From NCBI GenBank assembly GCA_037043455.1, contig JAWPHD010011227.1:1-64000 (forward strand): a stretch of DNA of 64,000 bases, in the 5' to 3' direction. A model generated the notes under the pieces. It was not told the DNA's origin, made no database searches, and saw nothing but the letters and a program-made list of their open reading frames with translations. Made by a program: the position numbers and the translations under genes. The DNA is from Cyrtodaria siliqua (lineage: Eukaryota > Mollusca > Bivalvia > Adapedonta > Hiatellidae). Shown piece after piece: positions 41,566-53,879 of this stretch (position 1 is the first letter of the stretch; every line of letters begins with the position of its first letter).

Positions 41566-43544
41566 AACAGGAAATGGCACTGTGTGTTGTGTCAACTGAA
41601 AAACCGTCTGTCTCCTAGCTAAATAGAATTAGTCTGTGCCCCTGAATCAGTAATTATTATACTGAAATTACAATTATATTTTTAAATACTCGTTATTTAT
41701 AACACATTTTTACTATTCTCCTGTTTATTATTAATTATTGATGGGTTCTTTAGTCAGAAAAGAATTGTAAAGAATTCCGAGTCATAAACCTGTTCTTCAT
41801 GTTGTTAGTGCCGCCTTGTTAAAAGGTACATACATGGCCAAGGATTATGGGTATTTACGTCGGTTGAAGAACTAAATGACTTTTGGACAACAGAAACAAC
41901 TTAAATGCATTAAAAGTTTGAAATACGTATTTGTTTCGAAATGTATTCATTGTATTTCTCAGTCGTGTCAACTTTGCACAGAAAAGATGCACTCGGCGTC
42001 TCATTTTTTGTACTTTTTCTGGCGATTGGCTTTTTTAAGCGCGCTGTCGAAAGAATTCCCCCCGAAAATTCAGATTTTTCCCCCCAATAATAATTCACCA
42101 CAAGTGTGCACTCATGGTTAATTGGATTCTACACGGAGTAACTCGGAGTGTGATCACAATGACAATCGTGCAAAATCATCGGAAATAATGCTTGTGGGTA
42201 TTTCCAATGATACACGTCGATTTGATGGGTTTGGGTGATTTGCCCTGGCAAAGTATCGTGTAAACCGTAACAACCCGGAAATCCAATGGCACCAGAGTCA
42301 TGAACACATATCAGTCTGTTATGACACACTATTACTACATATCAGTATGTTATAACACACTATTCCTATCCATTTGATGAATATCTATTAGAAAATCGAA
42401 CAAAATAAAACGATTTCTACCATTCACATGGTGTGTAACCAGTAGGCACCCACTTGCAACGCTCGTAATTTTTTATCACGGACAAAGCTCTCGGCAAACA
42501 CTGGCGGCGTTCAATAATGCTACAAAGGGTCTTCAAGCTTACCCAGTCATAATTTTAAGAGACTACCCTGTCAACACAAAATTCGTGATTTTTCGCTTTT
42601 TCGCCGTAACATCAAAATCTGCCTCACTCGAGACTTCCGGTTGTTGTTGTAAATATCACATCCGGTCAAATCGTACTTATGTCAAATCGTACTTAAGTCA
42701 AATCTCTCTCATTTTGGTCAAATCGTACTCATTGACATTTTGAAATAAGTCAAATCCTACTCAGTAAGTTATTTCATTAGAAATAATCTAATTTCAGTTG
42801 ATTATGGATTATTTTTGATCTATTATTTTAATTAAAGATTGTCCAAGTATGTTTTAATGTATTTAAATAATATGAAATAGGTTAAACCTATTATCACAGG
42901 AAAAATATCTAGGAACGGAATTCATATGTTTTACATATGTGCCACATATGTATTCTACATATGTATTTCATATTAAAAGAACACATATGTAATAAATATG
43001 AAAAGAATGTAACATGAAATTCATATGCAAAGAAGTCTATATATATAGTGATATTTATTGATATTTATTTAGCCAAACAATGATTTATGCTGCACAAACT
43101 TAACAATTTTCATATTCAATCTAATAAAACGACTTTTTGTTTACAAATGAAGTTTAAACTTTAATCATGTTTAATTTAGTATAGTAAACTGTATTCATGC
43201 AGCATAATTCATTGTTTTTATATAACCTGCAATTTTTACTGTTAACTTTGAGAGCAATCTAGTCTCGGACAATCGAAACAAAAAAAACATGTTAATCCAG
43301 TTACTCTGTTTACATTATTACTAACTTTATTCTCGGTTATAGTCATCTCTGAAGTTTGGTGGTCTCTCTCCACAAACACACATACACACTCACACTTAGT
43401 TGTTTGATATGAACATAAAACAAAACGATTGCGGATATTGCTCCAATGTTTATCTATGTTTCTTTCGCTCACAGTTTTCAAATTGGGACCATAATTATGT
43501 CGCTGATCATGGATTAATATGACAAAACACAGGCATAAGAGCCG
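41566..43544. other. Non-coding stretch with small simple repeats
   Basis: 42665-42765 has five diverged copies of GTCAAATCGTACT. 42920-43015 has five ACATATGT palindromes around GAATTCATATG / CATATG, partly fold-back. No gene recognised. Confidence 0.45.
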
Positions 43545-43712
43545 GAGCCATCCAGCTGGCTTGGGGAACGTCGGTGGTTCTACCCTGGTGCCCACCCGCA
43601 CATGAACATTGCCCGGAGTGGCATCTGGGGTCTTCCTCCAGCAATGTTAGCTGGAAAAGTCACCAAATGACCTTATAGCCGGTTGTGCGATTTTAAAATC
43701 AAATTCATTTGT
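43545..43712 (+). mobile_element. SINE-alpha, 5'-truncated, plus strand
   Basis: CCATCCAGCTGGCTTGGGGAACGTCGGTGGTTCTACCC, GGGGTCTTCCTCCAGC, GTCACCAAATGACCTTATAG and GCGATTTTAAAATCAAATTCA line up with the complement of 3640-3805. Old and diverged. Confidence 0.8.
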
Positions 43713-44860
43713 CAGTAACGTTTAATTTGGTTAGTTTTTATTAAAGTCAATAATATACAGTCATCAGTAAGATCCTCTCACAAGAGGCACATTTTTTTTC
43801 TTTTTATGCCCCCGAAGGGTGGCAATTAGTAGTCACACCGTCCGTCAGTGTGTTCGTCCGTACTATATTTCATTACTACCAACCCACCCCCGCACCCCAA
43901 CACCCATCGGACGCTCCAGTTTTGGGGTTTGACCTGGCCGGTTAAAGCCGTTTATTTTGTGTCTATATAGAGTTTGAATTCTCAAAATATGTAATTTATA
44001 GAAATACCTCGTCGTCAGTACTTTTTGAAATGGTGTACACATGTTGTAAACTGCGGCTGTTGCTACTGTAACCGATTAATGACGCCCACCAAGTGCTTCA
44101 CATAAAAAGCTTATTTTTTAAAAGCAATAATGAGTGTACATATGTATAATGACTGTCTATAGAAAGCTCTGCTTAAACTTTGAAATAAATTGTTACAATA
44201 CATTGATTCAAGATCTAACTCTTTTTTTTAAAAAACATCATTTGTATGTCTATTCTCATTTATAAAATGATTCCAATATAATAAGTACTTTTCAATGTCA
44301 CTTTAGAGTTATTCTCTTCTGCTATTGTAAATAAAATCCTCAAAACAATTTAAGGACGGCAAAATAGAACAGTAATAATTACTTAATATTTAATGGTATG
44401 GATTTCATATTCATTATGAAAAATTAATACATGTGTGTAACGTAACATATGTAAAATAATAAAACTTAAAATAAATAAACTTAAAAATCACAAAAAAGAC
44501 AGTAAATTGTTCAATTACAGCACTAAAAAAAATTACCCAAATCTAAATATGGTCCTTAAATTATTTTGAGGAGTAGATATGGTATGTCACTGATGTTGTA
44601 TGTGTCGTCTGACCACCATTCTACGCCTGTCCCATTGCTGTAATAAACGTTGTGAAAGACAATTCTGATGTAAAAAAAAATAATCCTGTATGTACTATTG
44701 ACATATAAATGAGTTCTGTTCAAGCAGGGGATAGAGGGCGTAAACGGTAGGTTCATGAACAGTCGAAACGCGTTCTGAAATATGATCTTACTGAAATACT
44801 TGATTAAAAACCTTATTCCTAATTATATTTTTGTTATACCTTCGTTACTACATGTGTCCA
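43713..44860. other. Non-coding stretch
   Basis: TATGCCCCCGAAGGGTGGCA at about 43806 is a terminal hairpin-like motif of a common invertebrate repeat, with CCGTCCGTC following. 44690-44775 is an inverted copy of 57370-57470 (GGGATAGAGGGCGT, TTCATGAACAGTC). No gene seen. Confidence 0.45.
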
Positions 44861-44884
44861 GTCTTATATCTGTATATATACATA

Positions 44885-45370
44885 TATGTCTTACTATGTC
44901 CAATGTCGTATACTTGTGTTACTACGCCCAATGTCTTATATTTGTGTTACTATGCCCAATGCCGTATACATGTGTCCAATGTCGTATACCTGTGTTACAA
45001 TGTCCAATGTTACTATGTCCAATGTTTTATATTTGTATTCCTGTGTAACTATGTCCAATGTCTTGCACCTGTGTTAATATGTTCAATGTTTTGTATCATT
45101 CTGTATACATGTATTACTATGTCCAATGTCTCATACCTGTGTTCCTATGTCCAATGTCTTATATGTATGTTACTATGCCCAATGCCTTACACTTGTGTTA
45201 CTATGTCCAATGTATTATACTTGTGTTACTATGTCCAATGTCTTATACTTGTGTTAATATGCCCAATGTATTATACATGTGTTACTACCGGTATGTCCAA
45301 TGTCTTATATATGTGTTACTATGTCCAATGTCTTATACATGTGTTACTATGTCCAATGTCCAATGTATTA
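44885..45370 (+). repeat. 28 bp minisatellite, ~17 units
   Basis: The unit TTACTATGTCCAATGTCTTATACTTGTG recurs at exact 28 bp steps in the regular part (45121, 45149, 45177 and so on) and is more irregular on the left. As 28 leaves a remainder of one in codons, similar Cys/Tyr-rich translations stay open in all three frames (up to 195 codons). This is a hallmark of a tandem repeat, not of a gene. A separate 15 bp repeat GTTATTCTnACT follows at 45411-45460. Confidence 0.93.
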
Positions 45371-45460
45371 TGTAATAGTTGTAGCATGTCCATTTCAGCT
45401 CTATTTCAGTTATTCTAACTGTTATTCTCACTGTTATTCTCACAGTTATTCTGACAGGTC

Positions 45461-46044
45461 TTATTTTCGATTAAACGATTTACACCTGTGCCTGAACAAA
45501 GAGAATTGTCTGTGACCATGCTACAATAATGAATAAAGCTGTTAAAAAGCACCAAATGTATACAATGTCATACTGCTCACATTCAAAAAAAAATTGGTGT
45601 TTTACATCATTTTAACACATTTTAGGCTATATATGACGATTGATTTTTTTTGTTGTAAGTATGAAGTAAATTTCATTATTGTAGTATTTAATATATGATT
45701 AGTTTATAAATATAATATAAATAAATATATGTAAAAAAAAAAGTTTCCATTTGCATACAGTCATGTATCTGAAACTGAAAAACTGCCTTTTGGGAACACA
45801 GGGTCATTTTAATCTATTTATTGTTTATTCAAGCTTTTGAAATAGATCTTTTGTAATTAAAGTGACACATGGGCCGATGATGGCAATCTTGAAGTGTACA
45901 TCAAGCACTGAAATTAGCATCTCGAAACATGTTTTGCTGTACTTAGCGGTACTCGTCTGATAAAGCAAATGTCACTGGTCTAGCCTTGTCAAGTAAAATT
46001 CATTGGGTTGAAGAGTGCATAAAAAATATCCGCATGACGGATTA
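45461..46044. other. Non-coding, with a fragment of the TTAA-type MITE
   Basis: ATTAAAGTGACACATGG at 45858 and GGCAATCTTGAAG, GCATCTCG at 45890-45925 resemble the left end of the MITE at 40980, interrupted by a few bases. Nothing else is seen. Confidence 0.4.
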
Positions 46045-46195
46045 TAAGAATCTTTCATGGGTATCCGGTGAAGAGTATCCAACCCGAGGTATAAGTGTTT
46101 TTTATCGGAACCGAGGCTCTGCCGAGGTTCCGATTAAAACACTTATATACTGTTGGAATTCCCTATCTAAACCGAATACCCATGATAGATTCTTT
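46045..46195. repeat. Long imperfect fold-back
   Basis: Left arm 46045-46118 (AAGAATCTTTCATGGGTAT, TATAAGTGTTTT, ATCGGAACC) and right arm 46122-46195 are complementary over most of about 72 bp, with a tiny loop. Small internal mismatches are present. Confidence 0.85.
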
Positions 46196-46824
46196 TTCTT
46201 GCATATCATTGCATATCAGAGACGTGTTGTGCGTTGACGCAGCCAGCTACTAAAGTTTTACATGTTTTCCTGCATACCGGATGTTGGCGCGCGTGAATTT
46301 TATCTCGACCCTAGGGTGAGATGGAAATATCTAGCTCCGGTAAAATGACGGATATCCTTGTCTGGTATGCAAGAAATATTTATATGAGAACTGAACACTT
46401 ATTTTTGTGTCAACTGCTTAGGATGGCAGACACTTATCGATCACTTTGTCCATCGTCGTCCGTCCGTCATGCTTTAACCTGCAACCTAACCTTGGCCATC
46501 AATTGAAAAGTATTTTAATTATGTTCATGACATTTCACACACATCCTCATCTCCAGGAATGTTGTTACACATTAGCAATACTTTTGACTTTCATTTTGGC
46601 AGAGTTATGCCCTATTTATCAGCCTAACCTGCAACCTAACCTTGGAAATAAGCAAACAGCACTGTCAACAGGCGAAGCAAGTGTTCATGGATGATGGAAC
46701 ACACTTCTAGTTCAAGGTCGACTTAGTGACCGCTTCCCACTAATTACAGTCTTGAAACGGATATTTCCATGTCTATACTAGTTTGACATATTAAGCCGTT
46801 ATATTTGTTTTGTCAAGTGTCGGT
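46196..46824. other. Non-coding stretch
   Basis: AACCTGCAACCTAACCTTGG occurs twice (about 46478 and 46622). GACGGACGGACGACGATGG on the minus strand near 46460 is probably the tail of an unclassified reversed array element. No gene. Confidence 0.4.
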
Positions 46825-47055
46825 GTGGTGGACAGTGCGGTGCACTTAAAAGCACAGGATCCAGGTTCAAAACTCGACGGCGCCACTGAGTTTCCTCAGT
46901 GTGTTCGTCATTTCCAATTAGCCTCGTCCATCGTAAGGGGACATAAATCCTCCTATATCGGAAGTTTATATATCGAAGTCTATTCTCCGAGCATGATCAG
47001 CAAAAGTAGGAGTAGGGCGGTTTCCCGGATTCCAATGAGACATCTACCCTGACCA
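46825..47055 (+). mobile_element. Diverged SINE-gamma
   Basis: GGTGTGGTGGACAGTGCGG, CCAGGTTCAAAACTCG, GCGCCACTGAGTTTCCTCAGTG, TTAGCCTCGTCCATCG, TCTCCGAGCATGATCAGC and AGTAGGGCGGTTTCCCGGATTCC follow the order of the 30.2 kb copy. Confidence 0.8.
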
Positions 47056-47900
47056 GATCCCCCTTTCTATTTTTTTTATGGGTGGGGTGGGTGATGGTGA
47101 TGGTGACGGGCAGGAGGGGCCGGTGAGGGATAACCAAATAAATTGGAGTGCATCTTTGTTTTAGTATTTTGATCTTAAATATGGCTGCATATGGTGATGC
47201 TCGCAAATAAAAAATAAATAAAAAAACATTAACCCACCAGCGGGTGGCCAGTTGAGTTTCATAACTTCAGATTGGCCATCAAAATACACACCGATAAGTT
47301 GAACAGCGGTCAACCTTTTTAAATATAGGCTACAGACTACTTTTCAGACTTTAATGTGAGCCCCTTCAACGAATACGCACCTGTAGTGTAGACGTTCAAT
47401 GACTGACCCTCGTTATATTTTTTGACCGAGAGTGCCGAGTCGAAAATGTTATCGTTTTAGCGTGTAATTTTGATAAAGAAATACCATGATGTTTGTAACA
47501 TGTAGTACACGTCATGTACTATTTAAGCTTAAACAACATATTTTTAGTATCCCCTTGTATTTCATTAGAAAAGAACACAAGTGTTGCCATTGTTAAACGC
47601 ATTTTAACAATGGCATCTCTTACGAGTTATTTTCCCTCGCTTCGAAATTTTAAATGGGTTAATCTCGCAATTTCTCGCGCAGTAAAGCATCTAAAAGTCA
47701 ATACAGCTGAAGATGATGAAACTTAAAGGGGAACTGAAATTTTAATCATGTAAAGTTGTTACAATCTTCCAGATTATGCGTTTTAAAAAAGAAAATATGG
47801 CGGCCGTTTCACTTTTTTTTACGTTGACGGAAAATGACGTACTACTTTCCGTTGTCATGTGTAGCTATGATAAGTAGACGGCGGAGCTAAATAACCACTC
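47056..47900. other. Non-coding stretch
   Basis: A 70-codon frame at 47514-47726 has a plausible internal ATG (47609) but no recognised relatives, and I do not call it a gene. TATGGCGGCCG at 47796 is a common motif. Nothing else. Confidence 0.3.
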
Positions 47901-47905
47901 TGCTT

Positions 47906-48068
47906 CTCACCTGTAAGTACACTTGTTACACAGCTTGGCTCTGGTACAATATTTACAAAGCTTCTTTTTATTAGTTATGTAAAATAAGATGCAATCTGTG
48001 CATACCCCAGGAGGATCAATAATATATAAAACTCTTTTACAATATTTGCAATTCCTTATATTATACTA
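47906..48068 (-). pseudogene. Small Cys-rich (multi-CxxC) frame upstream of polB copy 1
   Basis: An open minus-strand frame of about 52 codons with five C-x2-C pairs: CKYCKR, CTDC, CKYC and CNKC plus flanking residues. It ends TYR-stop and is preceded by an in-frame stop without a Met. The pattern looks like a small zinc-binding protein. It lies divergent to the polB region, as does a different Cys-rich frame at 58265-58480 upstream of polB copy 2. Possibly a remnant gene of the same virus-like element; chance is not excluded. Confidence 0.3.
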
Positions 48069-48184
48069 TAGAATTATATATTTAAAATATAGACTTAAAA
48101 AATATTATCTTATGTAATATTATAATGGAATAAGTAGAAAAGGAAATCAAAAACTTTAAGGAAGATCAAATAACGTATGCCCAA

Positions 48185-48767
48185 ATGGTTGATTTTGAAG
48201 ATATGAGTAAACTTGACAAAGAGTTAATAGTTTTTACAAACTTTCAAGATCTGACTGAAAGAATTATAACAATGACACAAGAACTAAAATTACCTTGGAA
48301 AATAAAAAACGGGTTGCATGCTTTTTGCAAAAAACAAATTTCAGAGGCAACTAATATTCTTTCAACCGAGGCTGCTTTTATTCCTTACTACAACATTTTG
48401 TTGGACAAAGGAAATGATATCATTATGTATGGATAAATAAAAAGAATATAGAAGAAATTTACAAAAACGCAAATTTTATGAGACAACGATGCAAACAATT
48501 ACTCTTGTGGAGGCAGCGATCAGTCAAAAAGAATATACAGGCAAACATTAAAAGAAGATATTGAAACTTTTACCTGAGATTGAGTATAACAATGCTATAA
48601 AACTTCTTACAGACAAGGTAGAAGAAAAACTTAGTATAATGGACAAAGAAGAAGAAGAAAGGACAGACAGAGAGATCAGATGGTATGAAAGCGAAAAGCT
48701 TAGAATGCTTTCGGAAGGAGACCCCAGGTGGGAAGAGATGAGCATATGTTACAAACCTGATTTTTAA
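48185..48767 (+). pseudogene. Two-part hypothetical reading frame upstream of polB copy 1
   Basis: An 83-codon frame (48185-48436: FEDMSKLDKELIVFTNFQDL, LPWKIKNGLHAFC) is followed by a frame with one stop from 48491 (TITLVEAAISQKEYTG), then KLLPEIEYNNAIKLLTDKV and a Glu/Arg-rich stretch to 48767. Composition (Lys/Glu/Ile-rich) matches the polB remnants directly downstream, not the surrounding non-coding DNA. I do not recognise it. It may be the N-terminal part of the polymerase gene or a separate small gene of the element. Confidence 0.4.
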
Positions 48768-48869
48768 ATAATATAATCTAACCAGGGAATAAATATTTTA
48801 CTTCAAAATAATTAAATAAAATAATTATAGGCTTAAAGAAATAATCTCTTGTAATAATATATAATAAGT

Positions 48870-51800
48870 ATCCGATAAATTGATACATCCTCAAAACAGT
48901 ATAGAAAGGTTTTTAAAGTAAATGTTGTTAGTAATGATCCGCTCACTCAACTGCAGAAAACACAATCAAGTATTGTGGAATTTCTTAAAACGGAATTTAG
49001 AAAAACGGGTGGCTTTAAATTAAGTGTTGATGTAAAACTTACTTTTAAAAAACAGTAATTGGAGACAAAGGAAAGGTTATGTAAACGTATACAAAACAGC
49101 TTACTTTAATTCTAAAGCGGCAACAATATTAACCGAAAATGAAATAGTAGAGGTGTTAAATAAAGCACGTGAGGAAATTGTAAATAGAGTTGGAAATTGG
49201 ATTCAGATGGGAAGTGGTTGGATAATTGAGACACTAGACGCACACTATATAAATCGAATAAAGTACAAGCCTTTGCGAGGTAGCTCTTATTTGAATTTAC
49301 CAAAAGAACTGCAACACCATAAAAAAGGTCTAATAAATATAAAAAATGAAAAAGATAACGAATGCTTTAGATGGTGACATTTGGCATATAAATCTCCTGT
49401 TGGAAAAAATACCCAAAGAATATCAAATTATAAAAAGCATATTGGTGATCTTGATTACAATGGAATAACATTTCCTGTTACTATCAAACACATCCAAAAA
49501 TAGAAAAACAAAACAACATTTGTTTTAACATATTGGGGTATGAAAATAATCAAGTATACCCTTTGTGCATATCAAAAAATAAAGCAAACAATTCGTGTGA
49601 TACGCTTTTGATAACCGAACAATCATTATGTGTAGATAAAAGATGTTAACAGGTTAATGTTTAATCAAACATTACATTCAAATAAAAAACGGTTTTGTAA
49701 AACATGCTTGCAGTGCTTTAAATTAGAAAGAGTTCTGTAAAAACACAAACCTATTTGTCTTTCACATAATGGTAAGCAAGCAGTAGAAATGCCAAATAAG
49801 AATGAAAAATTTAAGTTTAAAAACTATGACAGGCAACTAATGGTTCCGTTTGTTATATATTCTAATTTTGAAGCAGTAACCGAAAGTATTTATTCAGCAT
49901 CAAACAATCCTAAAAAATCACATACAGAAGCATATCAAAAGCAAACTGATTGCAGTTATGGGTATAAGGTTGTTTGTTGTTATGATGATCAATATTCAAA
50001 ACCAGTTGTAACGTATAGAGGACCAAATGCTGTTTACAAGTTTTTGGAGAAAATGATAGAAGAAGAAAAGTGGTGTAAGAAAACTATGAATGCATATTTA
50101 AGAAGGATTTGGTGATGTCGCCGGAAGAAGGAGCTAAATTCAAAAAATCTAAATCATGTCATATTTGTGGCAATGGTTTTTCAATAGCTCTTAAAAAAGA
50201 TGATCCAAGTCGCACAGTAGCACAGTAGCATATGAAAACTCCGTTAGAAAAGTTGGATATCATTGTCATATAACCGGAAAGTACAGAGAAAGCGCTCATG
50301 ACATGTGTAATTTCAGGCTAACTAAAAAAATACCTGTTGTGTTGCATAATTCAACACATCGGAAAGTTTAAACGAAACATACATGTTATACCAAATAACA
50401 TGGAAAAGTACATGGCTTTTATGTTAGGACAAAGTTTAGTGTTTATTGACAGTTTCCAGTTTATGTCTCAATCATTAGAAAATTTAGTAAAAAACATTCC
50501 TTCGTTTCAATACACCTCTCAGGAATACTCTGGCGATAAGTTAGAATTAATAAAAAGAAAAGGTGTTTATACTTATGATTACATGAACAGTTTTAAACGT
50601 TTCAAGGTAACTAAATTACCTGGCAAAGATAGCTTTTATTCTGAATTAAACGATGAGCACATTTCAGATACAGATTTTGATCATGCTAAACAAATATGGA
50701 AAACATTTAAGATTAAATACATGGAAGAATATCATGATCTGTATCTTAAGACTGATGCTGCTTGCAGACGTTTTTGGAAACTTTAGAAAAATGTGTATTG
50801 AGTATTACAAATTAAATCCTTGTCATTACTTCAGTAGTCCTGGTTTAGCCTGGGATGCATGCCTTAAGATGACTGGTATCCAACTTGACTTAATAACTGA
50901 TAGTGATCAATATTTGTTTGTGGAAAAATAATTAAGAATCGGTACGAGTTACATTGCAAACAGATATTCACAGGCTAACAATAAATATATGAAAAACTAC
51001 GACAAGAAAAAAGAAAGCAGGTACATAATATATCTTGATGCTAATAACTTGTATGGGTGGGATATGTGTCAACCGTTACCTACTGGCAATTTCAAGTGGG
51101 TTAATAAGATCGAAAAAGGAAAATCAAATTACATTGTTGAGTGTGATATCGAGAATTCCGAGAAACTGCATGACTCGCATAATGATTATCCTCTCGCCCC
51201 GGAAAGTTTAAACATAAAATATGAGTGGTTGTTAGACTATTGTAAAAAATTAAAACAAAAGTTTAAATTTGGACATTGCAATGTTAATAAATTTGTTACA
51301 ACGTTGAAAAATAAAGAAAAGTATGTCGTGCATTTTAGAAACTTGGAATTGTATAGAAAGCTTGGATTGAAGGTGACAAAAATACACCGAATACTACAGT
51401 TTGACGTATCAGAGTGGTTAAAGATATGCATAGACTTTAATACTGCTAAGAGAACAGCTGGTAAAAATGCTTTTGAAAGGGATTTTTTCAAACTGATGAA
51501 CAATTTAGTTTTTGGTAAAACTATGGAAAATTTGAGACCTTCATTTATTTCTTGTAAAATGTTTAATAAAACATTATTTGCCATAAATAGAATAAAAGAA
51601 CGATTAGTTTTAAATCGCCCTATTTATGTTGGTATGTGCATTTTAGACTTGTCAAAATATTTGATGTATTTCCATTACAACTATATCAAAAACAAATATG
51701 ATAGAAAAGCTAAATTATTATTTACTGATACCGATTCCTTGTGTTATGAAATAAAAACAAAAGATGTGTGCGCCGACTTTTACAAGGATAAAGTACTTTG

Positions 51801-52186
51801 TGATAATTGTGATTATAATCCAAAAAGTAAATTTCATTTTAATAATAATAAAAAGGTTATCGGTAAGATTAAAGATGAAACTTGTGGAATACCTATTGTT
51901 GAATTTGTTGGGTTGCGAAGTAAACTATATTCGTATATGTTAGATAATGAGACTGCTACAAAGAAATGTTAGGGTGTTAAAATGTGTGTTGTTAAACAAC
52001 AAATAGCATACGATGATTGAAAAAAGATTTTATTTACGGCAACAGAAGCTCACCATGAGATGAAAGTTATTAGATCACAAAGGCATACCATTAGCAGCTA
52101 TGCAATAAATAAAAAAAGTTTATCAACTTATGATGATAAACGATACATACTAGATAATGGACAGGATACATTAGCATACACATAAA
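48870..52186 (+). pseudogene. Virus-like family B DNA polymerase, copy 1 (decayed)
   Basis: A protein-priming-type DNA polymerase B (DNA_pol_B_2-like) of the kind carried by Polinton/Maverick and adintovirus-like elements. It would copy the element's linear DNA. Order: N-terminal domain (48900-49375; LRGSSYLNLPKEL, NEKDNECFRW), a CCHC-like finger (49695-49760), exonuclease motif I with Asp replaced by Asn (YSNFEA, about 49858), a Cys/His insert (CHICG, 50157; ITGKYRESAH out of frame), and YDYMNS (50572). An intact 327-codon polymerase core follows (50989-51972) with motif A LDANNLYGWDM (Asp17), motif B LMNNLVFGKTMENL and motif C FTDTDS (Asp247, Asp249), then GLRSKLYSYM. C-terminal homology runs to about 52186. 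At least eight stops or shifts break the remainder. Confidence 0.8.
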
Positions 52187-53540
52187 ATACTCCATGGTAA
52201 AAAACGATATGCATAGCGATGATGAAAACTACTGTCCGGTTCCGACTGACTTTGCTTAATCAATTGTAATTGTTTTAGTTATTTACAAAAAAGAATAGGT
52301 AGTGGGGGTATGGAGGAGGGCAATCATGCAGTTTGTATAGTTGTGTGGGGTCTGGCAGCAAGCATGCCATCGCCATTTGGCGTTTGCATCTTTGTGTTAA
52401 GGACAACTGGAGACAACTTGATAACAGCTGAATTTTGTCGCGAGGGAGGAAACTGTGCCTATACCCTCACTATCTATACTACTAATACACACTGAAAAGG
52501 AGATCCATTTGAAGCAAAAAACATATTAATCATGTACCGACTCTTAAACACCAAAGTGGCCTGAACCCGTGTCCCGAACGCATTACAACGTTTCTCTAAA
52601 TAGGCAAAATTGTAGAATGTGTTGATTGCTTTTAAAGAAATGCTTTGTCTTCATTGATATTCCACAGAAACTGATGAATATTACTTAGGATGTCATAACC
52701 TTACATTTCGTGATACAGATAAAGATGATATGTATGAGCACAGAAGCATATTTGACTAAAACGGAGAAATGGACAACTATTTGTCCACGCCAAATCTCCA
52801 TTTGGTAATAAAGTGAGCATTATCTATTTTTACATAGAATTGTACTCTGACGATCGAAGATTGGTATTGGCCACTATATAAAAAATTGTTTTTTTGCAAT
52901 ATTTCAATTAAAAATCGTTTTATTTGTATATAAAAAATTGTGATAAAAAATATAATTTTCCAAGATAAAACCATATTTTTACGTTCATCGGTTAGTTTTT
53001 AATGTTATTTGTGGTATTTTCAAATGAATAAATACATCATAGATAAATGTTGATATAATAATCACTTATATTCTTCTCTCTGTTCATTTAATTAGTGAAA
53101 TCCAATCCATTACCAATACCTAATTGGTAATTATTACAACTGTGTAAATATTATGGTTAACTACTTTTAGTTTGACAGATGAATAGCATTGTTCTAGTTT
53201 CTGATAAAAACGTTAATATTACTCCAAAGTTTAGTAAATAGTATGTCTTTATGCATGTGCTTTATAGCAAGAATCCTGTTTAAATCTACTGTTATTTTAG
53301 TCTCATATCTTTGTAAACACTGATCATTGATTTAGGTAACCATTACTGACAAAAAACAGACAGCCTACAGGTGTCACAATACAACATACACTCTTGGTGA
53401 GATTTTGTAACTTGATATTGAATGAGTACTACAGTGCAAATCCTCTTCTGACCGAATATTACATGGATATGTAAGCTGAGACCCTGCGCACCCCTCACCC
53501 ACTCCCACCCCCAATCCCATCCCTTTTACACATAACTTTA
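52187..53540. other. Non-coding stretch
   Basis: AT-rich, with no recognisable gene of a virus-like element (no integrase, ATPase or protease motif seen) and no inverted terminus. Confidence 0.35.
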
Positions 53541-53830
53541 TAGGGACGCACTGCAATCTTAAAACACGGGGAGCCCCATAGATTTTCCACATAACTTGCA
53601 TATATGCAAATCATTAATATTAATTATTATAATAGGTCTAAGCAAACTGCTTTAAATATTACTAACTGATGAATATATTGCACCAATAATATATTTAAAT
53701 ATATGGTATAATAAACATATGGTATAATAAGAAAGAAAATTTACAACTCAATATTTTGTTTAATAATATTCAAGCAGATTTAAAGTTAAAATGATGCTCG
53801 ATTGATTAATAAATCGAGCTGCTAATTTTA
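53541..53830. mobile_element. TTAA-type MITE copy, diverged
   Basis: TATAGGGACGCACTGCAATCTT is the left end. CATAACTTGCATATATGCAAATCATTAATATTAAT and ATATTGCACCAATAATATATTTAAA match the interior of 40980-41306. The right end is not clear. Confidence 0.55.
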
Positions 53831-53879
53831 CGCAGCATTTTACGCCGAACATAAGCTAAACAACAGAAGTAAACCAGCA

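Noticed and set aside
44782..45515. Cys/Tyr-rich proteins of 63-195 codons in all three plus frames
   Set aside because: The 28 bp minisatellite keeps all frames open with the same peptide, which no gene would do.
47514..47726. 70-codon frame starting near a good ATG
   Set aside because: No recognisable relatives or exon borders; kept only as a remark.
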